A stretch of DNA of 64,000 nt from Neostapfia colusana (lineage: Eukaryota; Streptophyta; Magnoliopsida; Poales; Poaceae). The stretch is from assembly GCA_030760725.1 (NCBI GenBank), contig JASWHV010000003.1, positions 62,701,264-62,765,263 of the forward strand. The letters run 5' to 3'. Under the pieces are notes generated by a model. That model searched no databases and was not told the DNA's origin. It worked only from the letters and a program-made list of their open reading frames with translations. Position numbers and translations under genes: made by a program. Shown here piece by piece: positions 44,830 through 56,463 of the stretch. Each line of letters opens with the position of its first letter. The first letter of the stretch is position 1.

Positions 44830-46760
44830 CTGCAACCATACGACAATAAAGTCAGTGCCACAACATACTTCATGCAGTCCAATAAATTAGGCGTAAGGAC
44901 ATAATGACAGTAAACATGCGATAGATCTCGTAAGTAGATAATGTAATAACTTTGCACAAGCTACACCATTACCAGACAAATACAAACTAGTTAACTCCAA
45001 ATTGACAGACTTCCTCTTTGGAAGTTCATTTCAACTAGATTTGGTCACTACGAGACGTTACTATCGCTTTGTCATCACGTATACTACCCTTTATCTTCAA
45101 TACGACACAAACATGGTCTCTAGCAAAAGAAACTTGAGTAGTAAATATAATCAAATCTTTCACTAGTTGAAGATAACCACTCATGAGTATGTTCTACCCC
45201 ATTGGAAGTAATCACACCGCCTAGGGTACAACGATCGTTCACATGAGTTCAACTGTCCATCCCTCTGCCCAGAATGACTAGTTTCTACATATCCCAGATT
45301 TTGACCTGGTACTTAGCATTTTCGTAACTCAAGTTGAATACGAAAGTTAAATTTAACTTCAGTAGATTTCCAACGAGTATTTATTTTCCCTCATATCAGC
45401 TCTGGTTAAAAAGTTATGATAATTCAAAGTCAATGAATTTCTGGAAGAATTTCAACAGCACCTCCTTTGGAAGTTGCTGTTTTCAACTCTAAATTCCACT
45501 GAATTTCCTGCTGAAATTGCAGAAACTCTGAATTACAAAGATGTAACACATCTCCTACCCTTTCCAAAAAGGTATCACATAATAATTTTAGATTTTTCTA
45601 CAGGAAGTTATGCTTGAAAAACAGAACAGTCCAGAGAGTTTTTGAATGTCCTGGTTCTGGACAGTTTACAATCCTCTGGAATTTTAACCAGTTTAAGGTG
45701 TGATCCTGCTCTGGAAGTCTACAACAAAGTTGTAGAGCACTTAACTTCCTTTCCTGAACTACATCCCACACCCCCATTGGCTAAGTAACCTGCGAGTTAT
45801 GAAGTTCAGCAACCTTGGTGCCAAAACAGAGCACTCTGTTTTTGAATCCCTTCGAGCTAAACTAATCACTTGTTGCATTTTCCTACCCAACCAGGGTCCT
45901 AAATACTTAAACTTGGTTATTTTAATTCCTTGTTACCATTATCTTTAATGCAAATGCCTATTACATGTCGGTACTACGTTCCTCACGAAAAAGGAAAATC
46001 CTAACCAGATTATACCGGCACATACGTCGCAATTGTGGCACTAAACGGTCTCTCGCACACGAGTACTACATGGGATACATACGTGGTTAGTACCTGCAGA
46101 AGAACACTCAATAGTGGTGCACTCAAAGGTTGTTGTTATTTCAGGCAGATCCATATTTGAATGTAAATGCATACGCCCGTATCATTGACATACGGCCGTC
46201 CTTGAGTTAAGCCACGTCTCAAGGTATGTGATCGTGTTTTCACACCACACGACGGGGAACCCGAGTAGAGCACGAACGGGTCGTCACGGTTGGGAATTTT
46301 ATCAACCCAACAGATACCACCTACTGCCCTGCAGGGCACGTCGATGGCAAGTGCTGCGTATGTTCTTCTAGGCTATTTCCAGAAGAACACACTATCGTGT
46401 TACCGACCACACGATGGGGTTTCCGCTTTCTTGCCTAATGCACGCAAGGGACCAGCGTTTCATATGAACTCAGGAACATGAAGAGTTCAAGAGTTTCATA
46501 TTGACGTCTCACACCAAGCTGTGAGACCTATCCCTGAACCACATTCCTCGTCATGGGAGCTAACCGAAATTGAACCGCTTTCGGTGGCGTTCCTTACCCT
46601 TTTTACCTGAGCCAACATTCAGAATTATAACACATATGTTAGTCATGCCACTTTAAGTAGCTATGCTAATATAGTCCTTACTTGGGCATACTAGCGAATC
46701 CTCACTGTAATCCTAAGTTTTCTCGTAATACAGTCCTTAATTAGTGTGCTATCCCCTAAG
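44830..46760 (-). other. Untranslated leader of element C, no ORF0
   Basis: About 1.9 kb between PBS and gag on minus. It aligns in part with the leader of B (for example GAGGAACGTAGTACCGACATG against 10219-10242). Its only open frames are short and unrelated to ORF0. It ends in GGTTGCAG before the gag ATG, again like a 3' splice site. In B the PBS-gag distance is 2.7 kb, and the difference is about the size of ORF0. Confidence 0.7.
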
Positions 46761-46774
46761 CAACTCTGATGCCA
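46761..46774 (-). other. Primer-binding site of element C (initiator Met type)
   Basis: On minus TGGCATCAGAGTTG. It has one change from the usual TGGTATCAGAG and lies three bases from the LTR edge at 46778. Confidence 0.88.
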
Positions 46775-47041
46775 GCTTGTGACGGATCGGAATCCATACG
46801 CCCAGGATCTCAGAGGGTGGTGCCGCTCGATGCGACACCTGACAGCACACAGCATAAGGCAAACATTGTATTACATAGAAAACATACTGACTATGCACAA
46901 AGTAGTATACACCTTCAGTTTACAACTAAGTACATAGTTTAATAATAGCGGAAGCTAAATTTATACAACTCACACCCGCCCAACTAGCAAAAGTCGGTTG
47001 TCCAGCCAAATGGACAACCCACACTAGCTTCACTCCTCAGC

Positions 47042-47139
47042 TCAGCGCGGCGTGTACGGCTCCCACTCAGCCGTGGTCCCCGACGGAGGGTAGCCCTCGC
47101 CGGTGGACTCGTACCCTGAGTCCATGGGGTAATCCTCAC
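47042..47139 (-). other. Candidate LTR last exon (C 5' LTR)
   Basis: 98 nt on minus after GTTTTTCAG: two bases plus 31 codons to TGA 47042-47044, ending E-W-E-P-Y-T-P-R. It is in frame with exon a at 48165-48248. Confidence 0.58.
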
Positions 47140-47165
47140 CTGAAAAACACTCATAGCAGCAACCG

Positions 47166-47181
47166 TGAGCATGATGGCTCA
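47166..47181 (-). other. Hairpin upstream of the last-exon acceptor (C 5' LTR)
   Basis: On minus CTTGC then TGAGC-CATCAT-GCTCA, about 26 bases before the acceptor. This is the same arrangement as in B. Confidence 0.55.
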
Positions 47182-47946
47182 GCAAGTCTTAACCGACTCA
47201 CCTACACATGAAACTCTATATGCAGGTCATAACAAATATAGGATGGCACATTGCAGCCAAGGACACGCCTACAAGTTCATCCTTAATTCATCTTTTAGCC
47301 ACAAGTTAACAGTTCATGAATCTGAAATTTAGTAAGCGGTATTTGGTGGCACACGTAGCAATAAAATTTATACATATAAGCAGAATTGAATCACAATATT
47401 CCATAATTTATCTACGTCACGGTGCAGTGAACAAGCGGTACTCATCACCGCGAGGGATGGCGAATCGACTCGATATACACCTGCAGGGATACCCGAATAG
47501 CACGTCACGTACGCCCACACGCGGAGCTGCACACAGCACGCTCACCCCGTGTCATACGGGACAACCTTTCACCCAACAGCCCGAACGCCGAACCGGTCGC
47601 ACCCAAACGGACAGGAGGTTCCCTACATGGAGCATGTCTCTATGCCCGTTAATGGATTTCCACCTTGCTGCCCTCAACCTACATCTATAAATCGGTGCGT
47701 TATGCCTCGACACCCGGAGGTATAGGTTACATCGGTTTATCGGGGCTCATATATCCGATATGCCTTTGGTACGTTCAAAACTTGTTCAGCGGGGCCGCAC
47801 ACGGATCGGTCCTCAATCGACACAGACAGGGCTGCACCCACAAGACTTCCTCTTGCTGCGCCCTAGCCCCTGCCTAGTCTCATTTTCTTACTAAAGTGAT
47901 CTCCCGTCACTCGAACCAATCCTGTGTGTCCCGAAGCCTATACTCG

Positions 47947-47967
47947 CGAGTAGATTCTAACTACTCG
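47947..47967 (-). other. Conserved intron hairpin (C 5' LTR)
   Basis: CGAGTAG / CTACTCG stem with a 7-base loop (TTAGAAT on minus). Equivalent to 8402-8421. Confidence 0.58.
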
Positions 47968-48164
47968 ACTTGTACCGAAGTCCTATGAACATTAAGCACA
48001 GCCAGACTACTCGATGACTTAGACACTACCCTCACTCTTATAGAAATAATCTGGTTATGCACTTGGGGTTTCATCCATCCTACACCTAATGCACAAATAT
48101 ACCTCATGCTAAGTATACATAAAGCAAAACTTTGTAAAACTTGTTAATGCAAACCGGGTCTTGC

Positions 48165-48248
48165 TTTGTTGCTGCTGCTGGTCAGATGTTAGTTCTTCGT
48201 CCAGAAGTAGGAAGTCCAATACTTCTGGGGTCTCTTCGCCTTCAGCGA
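48165..48248 (-). other. Candidate LTR mini-exon a (C 5' LTR)
   Basis: 84 nt on minus after ACGTGTAG: two bases, 27 acidic or Q-rich codons, one base. Donor AAA|GCAAGA. It shares E-V-L-D-F and the D-Q-Q-Q run with A and B, and is three bases longer than B. Confidence 0.57.
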
Positions 48249-51227
48249 CTACACGTAAGCAATGTACAATATGTCAATTTAAATGCAATGTGTTAAATCG
48301 AGTATGTAAAGACCATAACTCTAGCTAGACATCCCCTTTGGCTCTGAAATTTTATGGTGGCTTGGTAGGGTCCTGAAAAGAGACGTGACCAAGTTTTATT
48401 TGAAACAAAGTTCATTTGAGCTCTGTACACATAAAAGTTTATTTGATCATTACTAGAGCCTCTAAGGATTTCCAGGAATTTTCATGGCTCCAACCATTAC
48501 TTTTTGGAAACTAGAATTTGAGATGGTTCTAATAGAAATGGTTTCATGTCATTTGAAGAATCCTAGAGGAAGTTATGCCCTAAACAAGATTTGAGAAAAT
48601 CTGAAAAATATTTTTGTACATTTTCCATTTTCTCAGGGCAGTTCACTTAATCACACCATTAGGGGGACTAAATGAACTGGAATGAATCTGAAAATTTTCC
48701 TGTGACTCAAGGATTTTCTCATGAACATCCCAGCCAAATTTCAGAAATTTCCATAAAAGAATTCTGGGGTCTCTTCGCCTTCTGCGACTACACGTAAGCA
48801 ATGTACGATATGTGAATTTAAATGCAATGTGTTAAATCGAGTATGTAAAGACCATAACTCTAGCTAGACATCCCCTTTGGCTCTGAAATTTTTATGGTGT
48901 CTTGGTAGGGTCCTAACCAGAGACGTGACCAAGTTTTATTTGAAACAAAGTTCATTTGAGCTCTGTACACATAAAAGTTTATTTGGTCATTACTAGAGCC
49001 TCTATGGATTTCCAAGAATTTTCATGGCTCCAACCATTACTTGTTGGAAACTAGAATTTGATATGGTTCTAATAGAACTGGTTTCATGTCATTCAACGAA
49101 TCCTAGAGGAAGTTATGCCTAAACAAGATTAGAGAAAATCTGAAAAATGTTTTTGTACATTTTTCCATTTTCTCAGGTCAGCTCACTTAATCACATCATT
49201 AGGGGGACTAAATGAACTGGAATGAATCTGAAATTTTTCCTGTGACTCAAGGATTTTCACATGAACATCCCAGCCAAATTTCAGAAATTTCCATAAAAGA
49301 ATTCTCCAGATAAAATTCCCAACAGTTTAAATTTTAGGGAATTAATTATGGAAAACGAATAAGTTTCATGAGCTTAAACTTGTTTTGCTGGATAGTACTC
49401 AGAAATATTAATCCAACAAAATTTGGTTCACTAAATTTGGAGCTTCCTAGCAAAAGTTATAGCTAGTTGAAGTTTGTACCAAAACTGAAAAAATCCTAGA
49501 AATGTTTAAATCCTGCGTGTGGGCCCCACCACACGCCTTCTTCCTCCTCGCGCGCCCGAACATTCGGCGGCGGCGCACTCTGGCGAAGATCACCGGAAGT
49601 GACTTCCTGGCCACCCCCAAGGCTGAAACTGGCCGCTTAGCCCTATCTCGCCACGTCGAACTCGCCTCGGGGGTCGGAGCTCGCCGGCGGTGACCGGAAA
49701 TGACAGTGCGACGTCGACCTCGGAGGCTAGGGTTCCGGTGAGGTAGTTCTCCCTCTCTGAGACACAAAAAGGGTCATGGTTTGCTCGTGGAGCACCAGTG
49801 GATCACGAGGAACCCGACATGAGCAGCCTCGGAAGTTAAAAGTGCTTGCAAATCCACTCTCGACGGTGACCCGAGCCGTTTTTGCACTGGTGGCTATGAA
49901 AATGGCTATAATTTGGGCATTTCTGGATGGTTGGACTCGGTTCTTCCTCGAGGAGGGATGCTATGAGGTGTAGAAGCTACTTGCGAGCTATCTTGACCAT
50001 TGATTCAACGTATAAACCAATTTTTTGGTTTTGGCCGAACTCGGTACGTTGCACTAGGGTTCGGAACTTTCTAAAATTCTTGCTACACGGTGGATCATTT
50101 GCCGAATGGTTTGTGTCTACACCATCTAGGGACCCCACACACCTTTCTTATGTAGCAAGTTGATGGAGAAGATGGCCGGATTGGGCTGTCGACGGTGAGC
50201 CGAAGCCAAGCTCCGCCGGTCCCTTCCCGGTTCTCGACTTCGACGGGTAAATGGCACGTAACAGAGCGCAACTCGTCGGTGTAGCATGGGGAGCAGCTAG
50301 AGCACTTCTTGGCGCTCCTTTTTGCTGTATAGACCACGAGCAACCGGTGATCGGCGCCGGTGTTTGCTGAAGGATCGGAGGCGTGGTCGCCGGTGGTTGT
50401 TTTTGCGCGCAGGAGCTGAGCAGAGCGGCGCTAGCTGGGGAAGAAAGCAAAGTCCGGTTGTGTAGCATACGTGGACGATCAGCAGGGTCACGAGCTGATC
50501 AGAACCAGCACTGGCATGCGCGTGCGATCAACGGGTTGAGGCGGCAACGTTCCCAGCAGCCGACCGAAGGCAACAGAGGCGATTCTCCCTGCTTTCAGTC
50601 TCTGACCAGTGGGTCCCCTCCCCTCTAATTCCTTTTCTCTTTTTCATTTTTGTTTTCACTGAAAATATCTCAGCTACTCACAATTGAATGAGAGACTTAG
50701 CCACAAAGTCATGGCTTGAATTTGATTTCCTCAAATTGAAATTGGTTTGTCTAAATTGGCTGCACATTTGAATTTGAAATTCAAATTCAGTTTTAAATTA
50801 ATGCAAATTTAGCTCCCAACAAGATGAACTCCAATGAGGATGAAAAATTGTGGACTAACTCAGAAAAATGTGATGAGTTTGAATATGAAGTCAACTTTTG
50901 AATTCAAGGGATGAAAACTAGCTGAAATTTGAATTTGCATTCAAATAGCCCTTTTTACAAATGTCTCCAAAAGTGGCTCAAAAGAGTTTGAATTTGAATG
51001 AAACTTGGTATGAGCATTCCTAAAAGTATTTAGGGCCTAATGGAAAACCCATCCTCTCATGTTTATGTGTGTGAGCTCCTGCTTTTTGGAGTTATGGGTT
51101 TTTCCTCTAATCACCCTCTTGATTGTGTTTACTTGCTCTTCACAAATGTTCATGAGCTAACCACTAAGTTAGCTGTGGTGTGGTGAGGTGATGAACCTTT
51201 TAGCAAGTGACTTCTTGGGCTTTTACA

Positions 51228-51232
51228 ATTAC
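51228..51232. repeat. Target-site duplication ATTAC, right copy (element C)
   Basis: Immediately follows the 5' LTR of C and matches 37251-37255. Confidence 0.96.
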
Positions 51233-53564
51233 TAAGTGATCAATCCCACCATCTTTGTAAATAAGTCATTAATGTCAGGTTACACCACCTAACAACCTTT
51301 TTCAACTCATATCCATGTTTCTCAAATCATGGACATGTCCAAGCCGCTCTTGACCGTGAGCACGGCTGTCATGACAGTTTGGTTCTCTACAGAGATTGTA
51401 CCACTTTACCCACAAGTAGTGATTTCATCCCCTGTTGCTAGGTGGACTAAGAACCTCCCTGATATCCGTGGTTGCAAGCCACATTACACACTTCCTTTGG
51501 TGTGCGATCAGGAGATCACTACATGGCCTTTACAAAGGGTCTACTGGCAAGTACAAGCCCACTGAGGTTTCACCGTTGTAGTCCATGGGAGTAAACCCTC
51601 CCCTAAAGAAGCCCCGTCTTGAGCCCTGCAGTTCCCATGGTAGTCCAAAAATTCGACACCCATTCCCCACACCATCCAAACACTTATACTATACTGGCAA
51701 ACTCCTAATTAATTGGCCAAGCTGCCCCATCTCAGTCTTGTGGTGGCACTGTAAATCCGGGTTAACTGTTCTATGAACAGGTCCTTAGAATCTAAGACAG
51801 ACACTATCACTAACCCAAGGCTCATGCACGAAGCACCATCCAAAACAACCAGCCTGTCTAGATTCCTATCACTATGACACTCTTATATCTCTCATAAATA
51901 CCACAAGACAAGTAATAACTATGTTTCATTAATTTATTAAGTACTAAGCATGGCTAAGCACATAAAATGACAATTAACATATCCTAACTAAATCCCACCA
52001 TGGTTTCAAGGAATGATCTGGAAAGATCTAGTCATATGTCCTAACCTGGGTTTCATATTGAAGACAACATGCAAACATTCTAACTTATCATCCTAGAATA
52101 GAAGCAAATTGGTCAAGGAACACTTGCCTTTGAATTGCTGCTCGGTGACTTCAAAATCTTGTTCTTGAAGATTAAGAAATGTCTCTTATGACGGTTCTAC
52201 CCATGAATATGCACGCAAAACAATGCAAACATGCAATAAGAACATAGCATTTTACCTAAAACTTATATGTATATAGAATTTCATTCATTTTTCATTTGTT
52301 TCTATGTGTGTTGAGAGCAAGAATGGTTTAATAACATGATATATATCTTTATATTTAGTTTTTGTGTTAACAAAACATTTTTTTCCTAACTTATAGCAAT
52401 TTATAACAATTTTTAGAGTGTATATATGCATATATACTAATTTTATTATAATTTCAGACCTAAAAATTGTTCTAAATGTTTTATTAAAACTATTTCTAGA
52501 ATATATATTGTTATTATTGTATTTTTCAGAATTTATATATACATTTTTGACAATTTCCATAAATTTTCTGAAGTATATATTGTTTTCATTTGAATTTCAG
52601 CATTAATTTATTACTTAGAATGCATTTTCATCCCATAGAAATAATTCTTTTTAATTTCAAATCATATATACTTTTTAAAATGTTGAAAACAGATTATTTA
52701 ATAAGTTTTTACCATTTTCTGAGATTATTTACCCTATTTTGATTATTTACATAATTAAATATGATTTTCTAAACTTCCCTGGATCAAAATATGATATCTA
52801 CAGTTTTCTAGGGTCCAAGATAAATTTACAGAATTATTTTTCTTAATTTACAAAGTATTCAGGGGCTATTCAGTTAATTTATAGTAATTTCCTTAATTTC
52901 TGTAAAGTATGAGGTTCTTTCCGCAATATTCTAGAACTATGTCAATTCCTTTGAAAACTACAGGGGGTTATCTCAAAAATTTCCAACGGCTACGGTCTGT
53001 TTGAATTTGGGCCGTCAGATCCAATCCGGACAGCTCGGATTTAAAATAACCGAACCGGTATGTTCCTTCTAATCTCAGCAGCCCATGGGAAACGGACGTC
53101 CCGGATGCAGCCACGTCACCCCGATTTCGGAGAACAGTGCGCGGCGGCGGCGCTCGCCAGAATCCGGCGGCGAACTCGCCAGAGACTTCCGATTTTCACC
53201 TATTCTTAGCCGTTTCTTGAGTTCTCTACTCCAAATCGAAAGGAGGCCACGTGGAACTCACCTAGGGTGTTTCTTTGATCTCGGAATGGCCGGAAGTGGG
53301 TCGGCGACGGCGAAAGGCGGAGAACACCGACGATCTCCATCGGTGAAGCACTTCGGCCACGTTTGCTCGTTGTTTTGCTTCGGGAAATCTCTCTTGTGGC
53401 AGGGAGGAATTTGAGCGCAATTTGGTGAGAGAAAATGATGAGATTTTAGATGACCGAGGGTGGCAGTTAATGGAGCGAGCGGGCGCATGGCGAGGACGAG
53501 AGCGAGCACGAAAGGGCGTGAGCGAGCGGCGTGAGCGGTTATTTTTTTCCTCGTGGGTTGTGAC
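51233..53564 (-). repeat. LTR D3, right part
   Basis: Continues D3 after element C and is colinear with 33630-35978 of D2, ending GGGTTGTGAC. The final A of the terminal CA complement is replaced by G, where LTR F sequence begins (53565). The outer target duplicate cannot be verified because D1 is truncated. Confidence 0.88.
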
Positions 53565-55586
53565 GGCCATGATCCGGCTTTCTGTGCACGCGAGTTCTTG
53601 TCGGGAGGTTGAAGAAGAGCCCGACAGGAGGGGCCTACATTTGAATTTCCTGTGGAGAAATTTAATCTAGAAAATGGCCAGCCTTTGTAAGCTCATAACT
53701 TTGTGTAGAAAACTCCAAAAGGGTAAGACAAATTTTGTTGGAATCCTCATAAGGAGTACTTCACAGAGGAACATAGTGCTTGCTATGAAAATGCCCAGTA
53801 TGTTCTGTGGAATTCATTTTATTAAATCTTTTAGGGATTAATTCCAGGAAGGATTCTCTATGAAAAATTCCCAAATTTGGTCAGCTAATCCTTTTCCTAG
53901 TTCCTGAGCTCCATTAAAAATCTTAGGAGTTTTGGAGCTGATTAAGAGGGCTTAATCAGTAGGTTATCTCAGGGTTAAATAAATTAGCTAAAAATCATAG
54001 AATTAAATTCCAGAAAAATGGTTCAACCTTCAAACCTCCATAACTTTCTGTATGGATGTCCAAAATTTGTGAAACAAATTTTGTTGAATTCCTATCAGTC
54101 ATTACTTTGCAGAAATGCAGAGAATTGGATCTGAAGATCTCTGGAATTTTCTCTAAAATTCATCAAAATTAAATCTTTGGGAATTAATTCCAGAAGATCC
54201 CTGTTATGGAATTTCCTCAAATGTGGCCAGAAGATTCTTCATAATATTAGTGATCTCCTGTAAAAAACTGAGCTTCATTGAAATAAAATTGCTAGGCTAA
54301 ATTGTCTTCCCAAGTTCAGCCTTCATTTGAAAAATTCAATTTTAAACAGAAACTTTTCAGCAATTCTGTCCAACTTCAAAGAATTCATTTCTCCCTGTAG
54401 GTAGCTCCAGAAATGGTGAAACAAATTTTGTTAGAACCATAGAGACAAGCTATAATTAGATCTTTCACTGTTAGCCATGTCAAAACTTCAGATTTGGGAT
54501 CAAAATGCAGAGAAGCCTTGGACTTGTGGGAATTTTGGAGACCACAAACTTCAATGAAATTTCTCCAAATTTTGCTCAGATCATCCTTATAGAGTCTAGT
54601 ATCCACTGGAAAAATACCAAAGCCAATTAAGGAACCTAAATAGCAGTAGCTATGAATAGAAGTGTACTTCTTATAAATCACTAGCACTTATACATATAAT
54701 TTGCTACATTTCATATAGTCACCGAACTTGAGGACAGGCTGGAGCCGTTGGACGTCCTCCCATCCGAAGCTAACTTTCCTTTTGACTCGCAACCAGGCAA
54801 GCCACGGTTTGCATTTAATTACCTATTACAAAGTTTTCATTTGTATCACTTATGTCTAGGTTGAAATGGTTGCATTAGAGTTAGGATGTTTGAAACCCCA
54901 CTTGCATGACCTTTAAATCCTATGAAGGGTTGGGTAGTTTACAACTCGACGAGTAGAGAATGCTATCCTAATGTTCTTAGGATCTCAGTAGAAGTCGAGT
55001 AGTTGGAATCTACTCGTGAGATAAGATTTTATCACATGGTATGGAAAGAGGTAGAGAATGGCTTAAGAATGTGAAACTGAGACCCAGCAGGGGGATAGGA
55101 TGCAGTGAGCGGAGGTCTCACGTGCGTAGCCCTGTTGGTGTCGATAGAACACCGAGCCGTGTGTGGCCCTGCTGGACAAGTTTGAATAGTATCGGATGCA
55201 TACTGGCATATGGGAACCAGGAAACCGATGTAATTGGTTAACCTGGGTGACGAAGCTTACCCAATTGTTTTATAGGAGGGGTTGAGGGTAGCAAGGTGTA
55301 AATCTACCAGTGGGCACAGACACGCTCCACACGGGGATCTCCTACCCGTTATGGATGGACCGGTTCGGCATTTGGGTGGCCTTTGAAAGGTTGCTGCATA
55401 CAACAGAGTAGGAAGGTGTGAAGCACCACACTTCTGAAAGTTGGTGTATGTGACGTGTTATCCGGGTGTCTCCTAATTGCAATCACCGTCCCTCGCGGTT
55501 ATTTGAGTACTGTTTGTTCACTGCACTGTGACGTAGTAAGAAGTGAAAGAAGCCAGATAATTATGCTGCATTGATCTATTGATATC
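53565..55586 (+). repeat. LTR F: + strand LTR missing both ends; left arm of the palindrome
   Basis: Starts mid-LTR at the D3 junction. It has three 350-bp modules (near 53693, 54044 and 54391), exon a 54719-54796, the intron hairpin 54996-55016 and the conserved block. It stops at GATATC 55581-55586, before the last exon. From about 54020 it is mirrored by G. Confidence 0.85.
54719..54796 (+). other. Candidate LTR mini-exon a (F)
   Basis: 78 nt after TTTCATATAG, with donor CAG|GCAAGC, an excellent GC-type site. Two bases, 25 codons, one base. It shares E-P-L-D-V-L-P and A-N-F-P-F-D-S-Q with G. No last exon survives downstream. Confidence 0.55.
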
Positions 55587-56168
55587 TTGAAGAGTACCTC
55601 TGATATCAATAGATCAATGCAGCATAATTATCTGGCTTCTTTCACTTCTTACTACGTCACAGCGCAGTGAACAAGTACTCAAATAACCGTGAGGGACGGT
55701 GATTGCAATCAGGAGACACCCGGATAACACGTCACATACACCAACTTTCAGAAGTGTGGTGCTTCACACCTTCCTACTGTGTTGTATGCAACAACCTTTC
55801 AAAGGCAACCCAAATACCGAACTGGTCCATCCGTAATGGGTAGGAGGTCCCCGCGTGGAGCGTGTCTGTGCCCACCGACAAATTTACACCTTGCTACCCT
55901 CAACCCCTCCTATAAAACAATTGGGTAAGCCTCAACACCCAGGTTAACTAATTACATCGGTTTCCTGGTTCCCATATGCCAGTATGCATCCGATACTGTT
56001 CAAACTTGTCCAGCAGGGCCGCACACGGCTCGGTCCTCAATCGACACCAACAGGGCTACGCACGTGAGACCTCCGCTCACTGCATCCTATCCCCCTGCTG
56101 GGTGTCAATTTCACATTCTTAAGCCATTCTTTCATTCCTTCTATCCCCTGTGATAAAATTCTATCTCG

Positions 56169-56189
56169 CGAGTAGATTCCAACTACTCG
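56169..56189 (-). other. Conserved intron hairpin (G)
   Basis: CGAGTAG / CTACTCG stem with loop TTGGAAT on minus. The mirror copy in F is at 54996-55016. Confidence 0.58.
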
Positions 56190-56385
56190 ACTTCAACCGA
56201 GATCCTAAGACATTAGCAAAGCATTTTTCTACTCGTCAATCTTTAGACTACCCACATTCCATAGGATTTAGGGTCATGCAAGTGGAGTTTCAATCACCTT
56301 TAGTCTAATGGAAACATTTCATCCTAGACATAAGTGATACAAAGTAAAACTTTGCAAAAGTAATTAAATGCAAACCGGTGCTTGC

Positions 56386-56463
56386 CTAGTTGTGAGTCAA
56401 AGGGAAAATTAGCGTCTGGAGGAAGGATCTCCAAGGCCTCCGGAGCGTCCTCGACTTCAGTTA
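56386..56463 (-). other. Candidate LTR mini-exon a (G)
   Basis: 78 nt on minus after CTCATATAG, donor TAG|GCAAGC. It differs from F at about 20 of 78 bases, yet the frame, length, donor and ANFPFDSQ motif are kept. Confidence 0.55.

Larger units (their letters stand above)
37256..51227 (-). mobile_element. Element C: complete minus-strand Ty3/gypsy chromovirus nested in LTR D3
   Basis: 13,972 bp. Reading on minus: 5' LTR 51227-46778, PBS 46774-46761, leader, gag-pol 44829-40295, polypurine tract 40243-40230, 3' LTR 40229-37256. Gag and pol motifs are of the same chromovirus type as A and B, but more distant. ORF0 is absent. gag-pol has several frameshifts and stops. The two LTRs are similar by eye, apart from three deletions in the 3' copy and a tandem duplication in the 5' copy. 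Confidence 0.96.
46778..51227 (-). repeat. 5' LTR of element C (4,450 bp) with an internal tandem duplication
   Basis: On minus it starts TGTAAAAGCCC and ends CCGTCACA. It holds a GC-rich part (49500-50630), a 540-bp tandem duplication (48223-48764 and 48762-49304), exon a (48165-48248), the intron hairpin (47947-47967), the acceptor hairpin (47166-47181) and the last exon (47042-47139). The inner edge of the duplication shares TTCT at both breakpoints. The upstream copy of the duplication carries only the first bases of exon a. Confidence 0.94.
31429..53564 (-). mobile_element. Element D: minus-strand non-autonomous LTR-int-LTR-int-LTR chain, split by element C
   Basis: Three copies of one LTR: D1 31429-32342 (truncated), D2 33171-35978 (complete, 2,808 bp), and D3 36794-37255 plus 51233-53564. 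They are separated by two near-identical short interiors (32343-33170 and 35979-36793). Each interior has a PBS at its right edge and a polypurine tract at its left edge, both on minus. No gag or pol is present. A shared middle LTR with two interiors is the product expected from unequal recombination between LTRs of one short element. LTR end, PBS and the first leader bases match element I (60900-61060), which has coding capacity. D is therefore a deletion-derived, LARD-like satellite of the I family. Confidence 0.85.

Noticed and set aside
29065..55586. LTRs E and F as two halves of one LTR split by the D chain
   Set aside because: E already reaches the modules just before exon a, while F starts further upstream in the GC-rich to AT-rich transition. 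They overlap in LTR position and so are separate copies.
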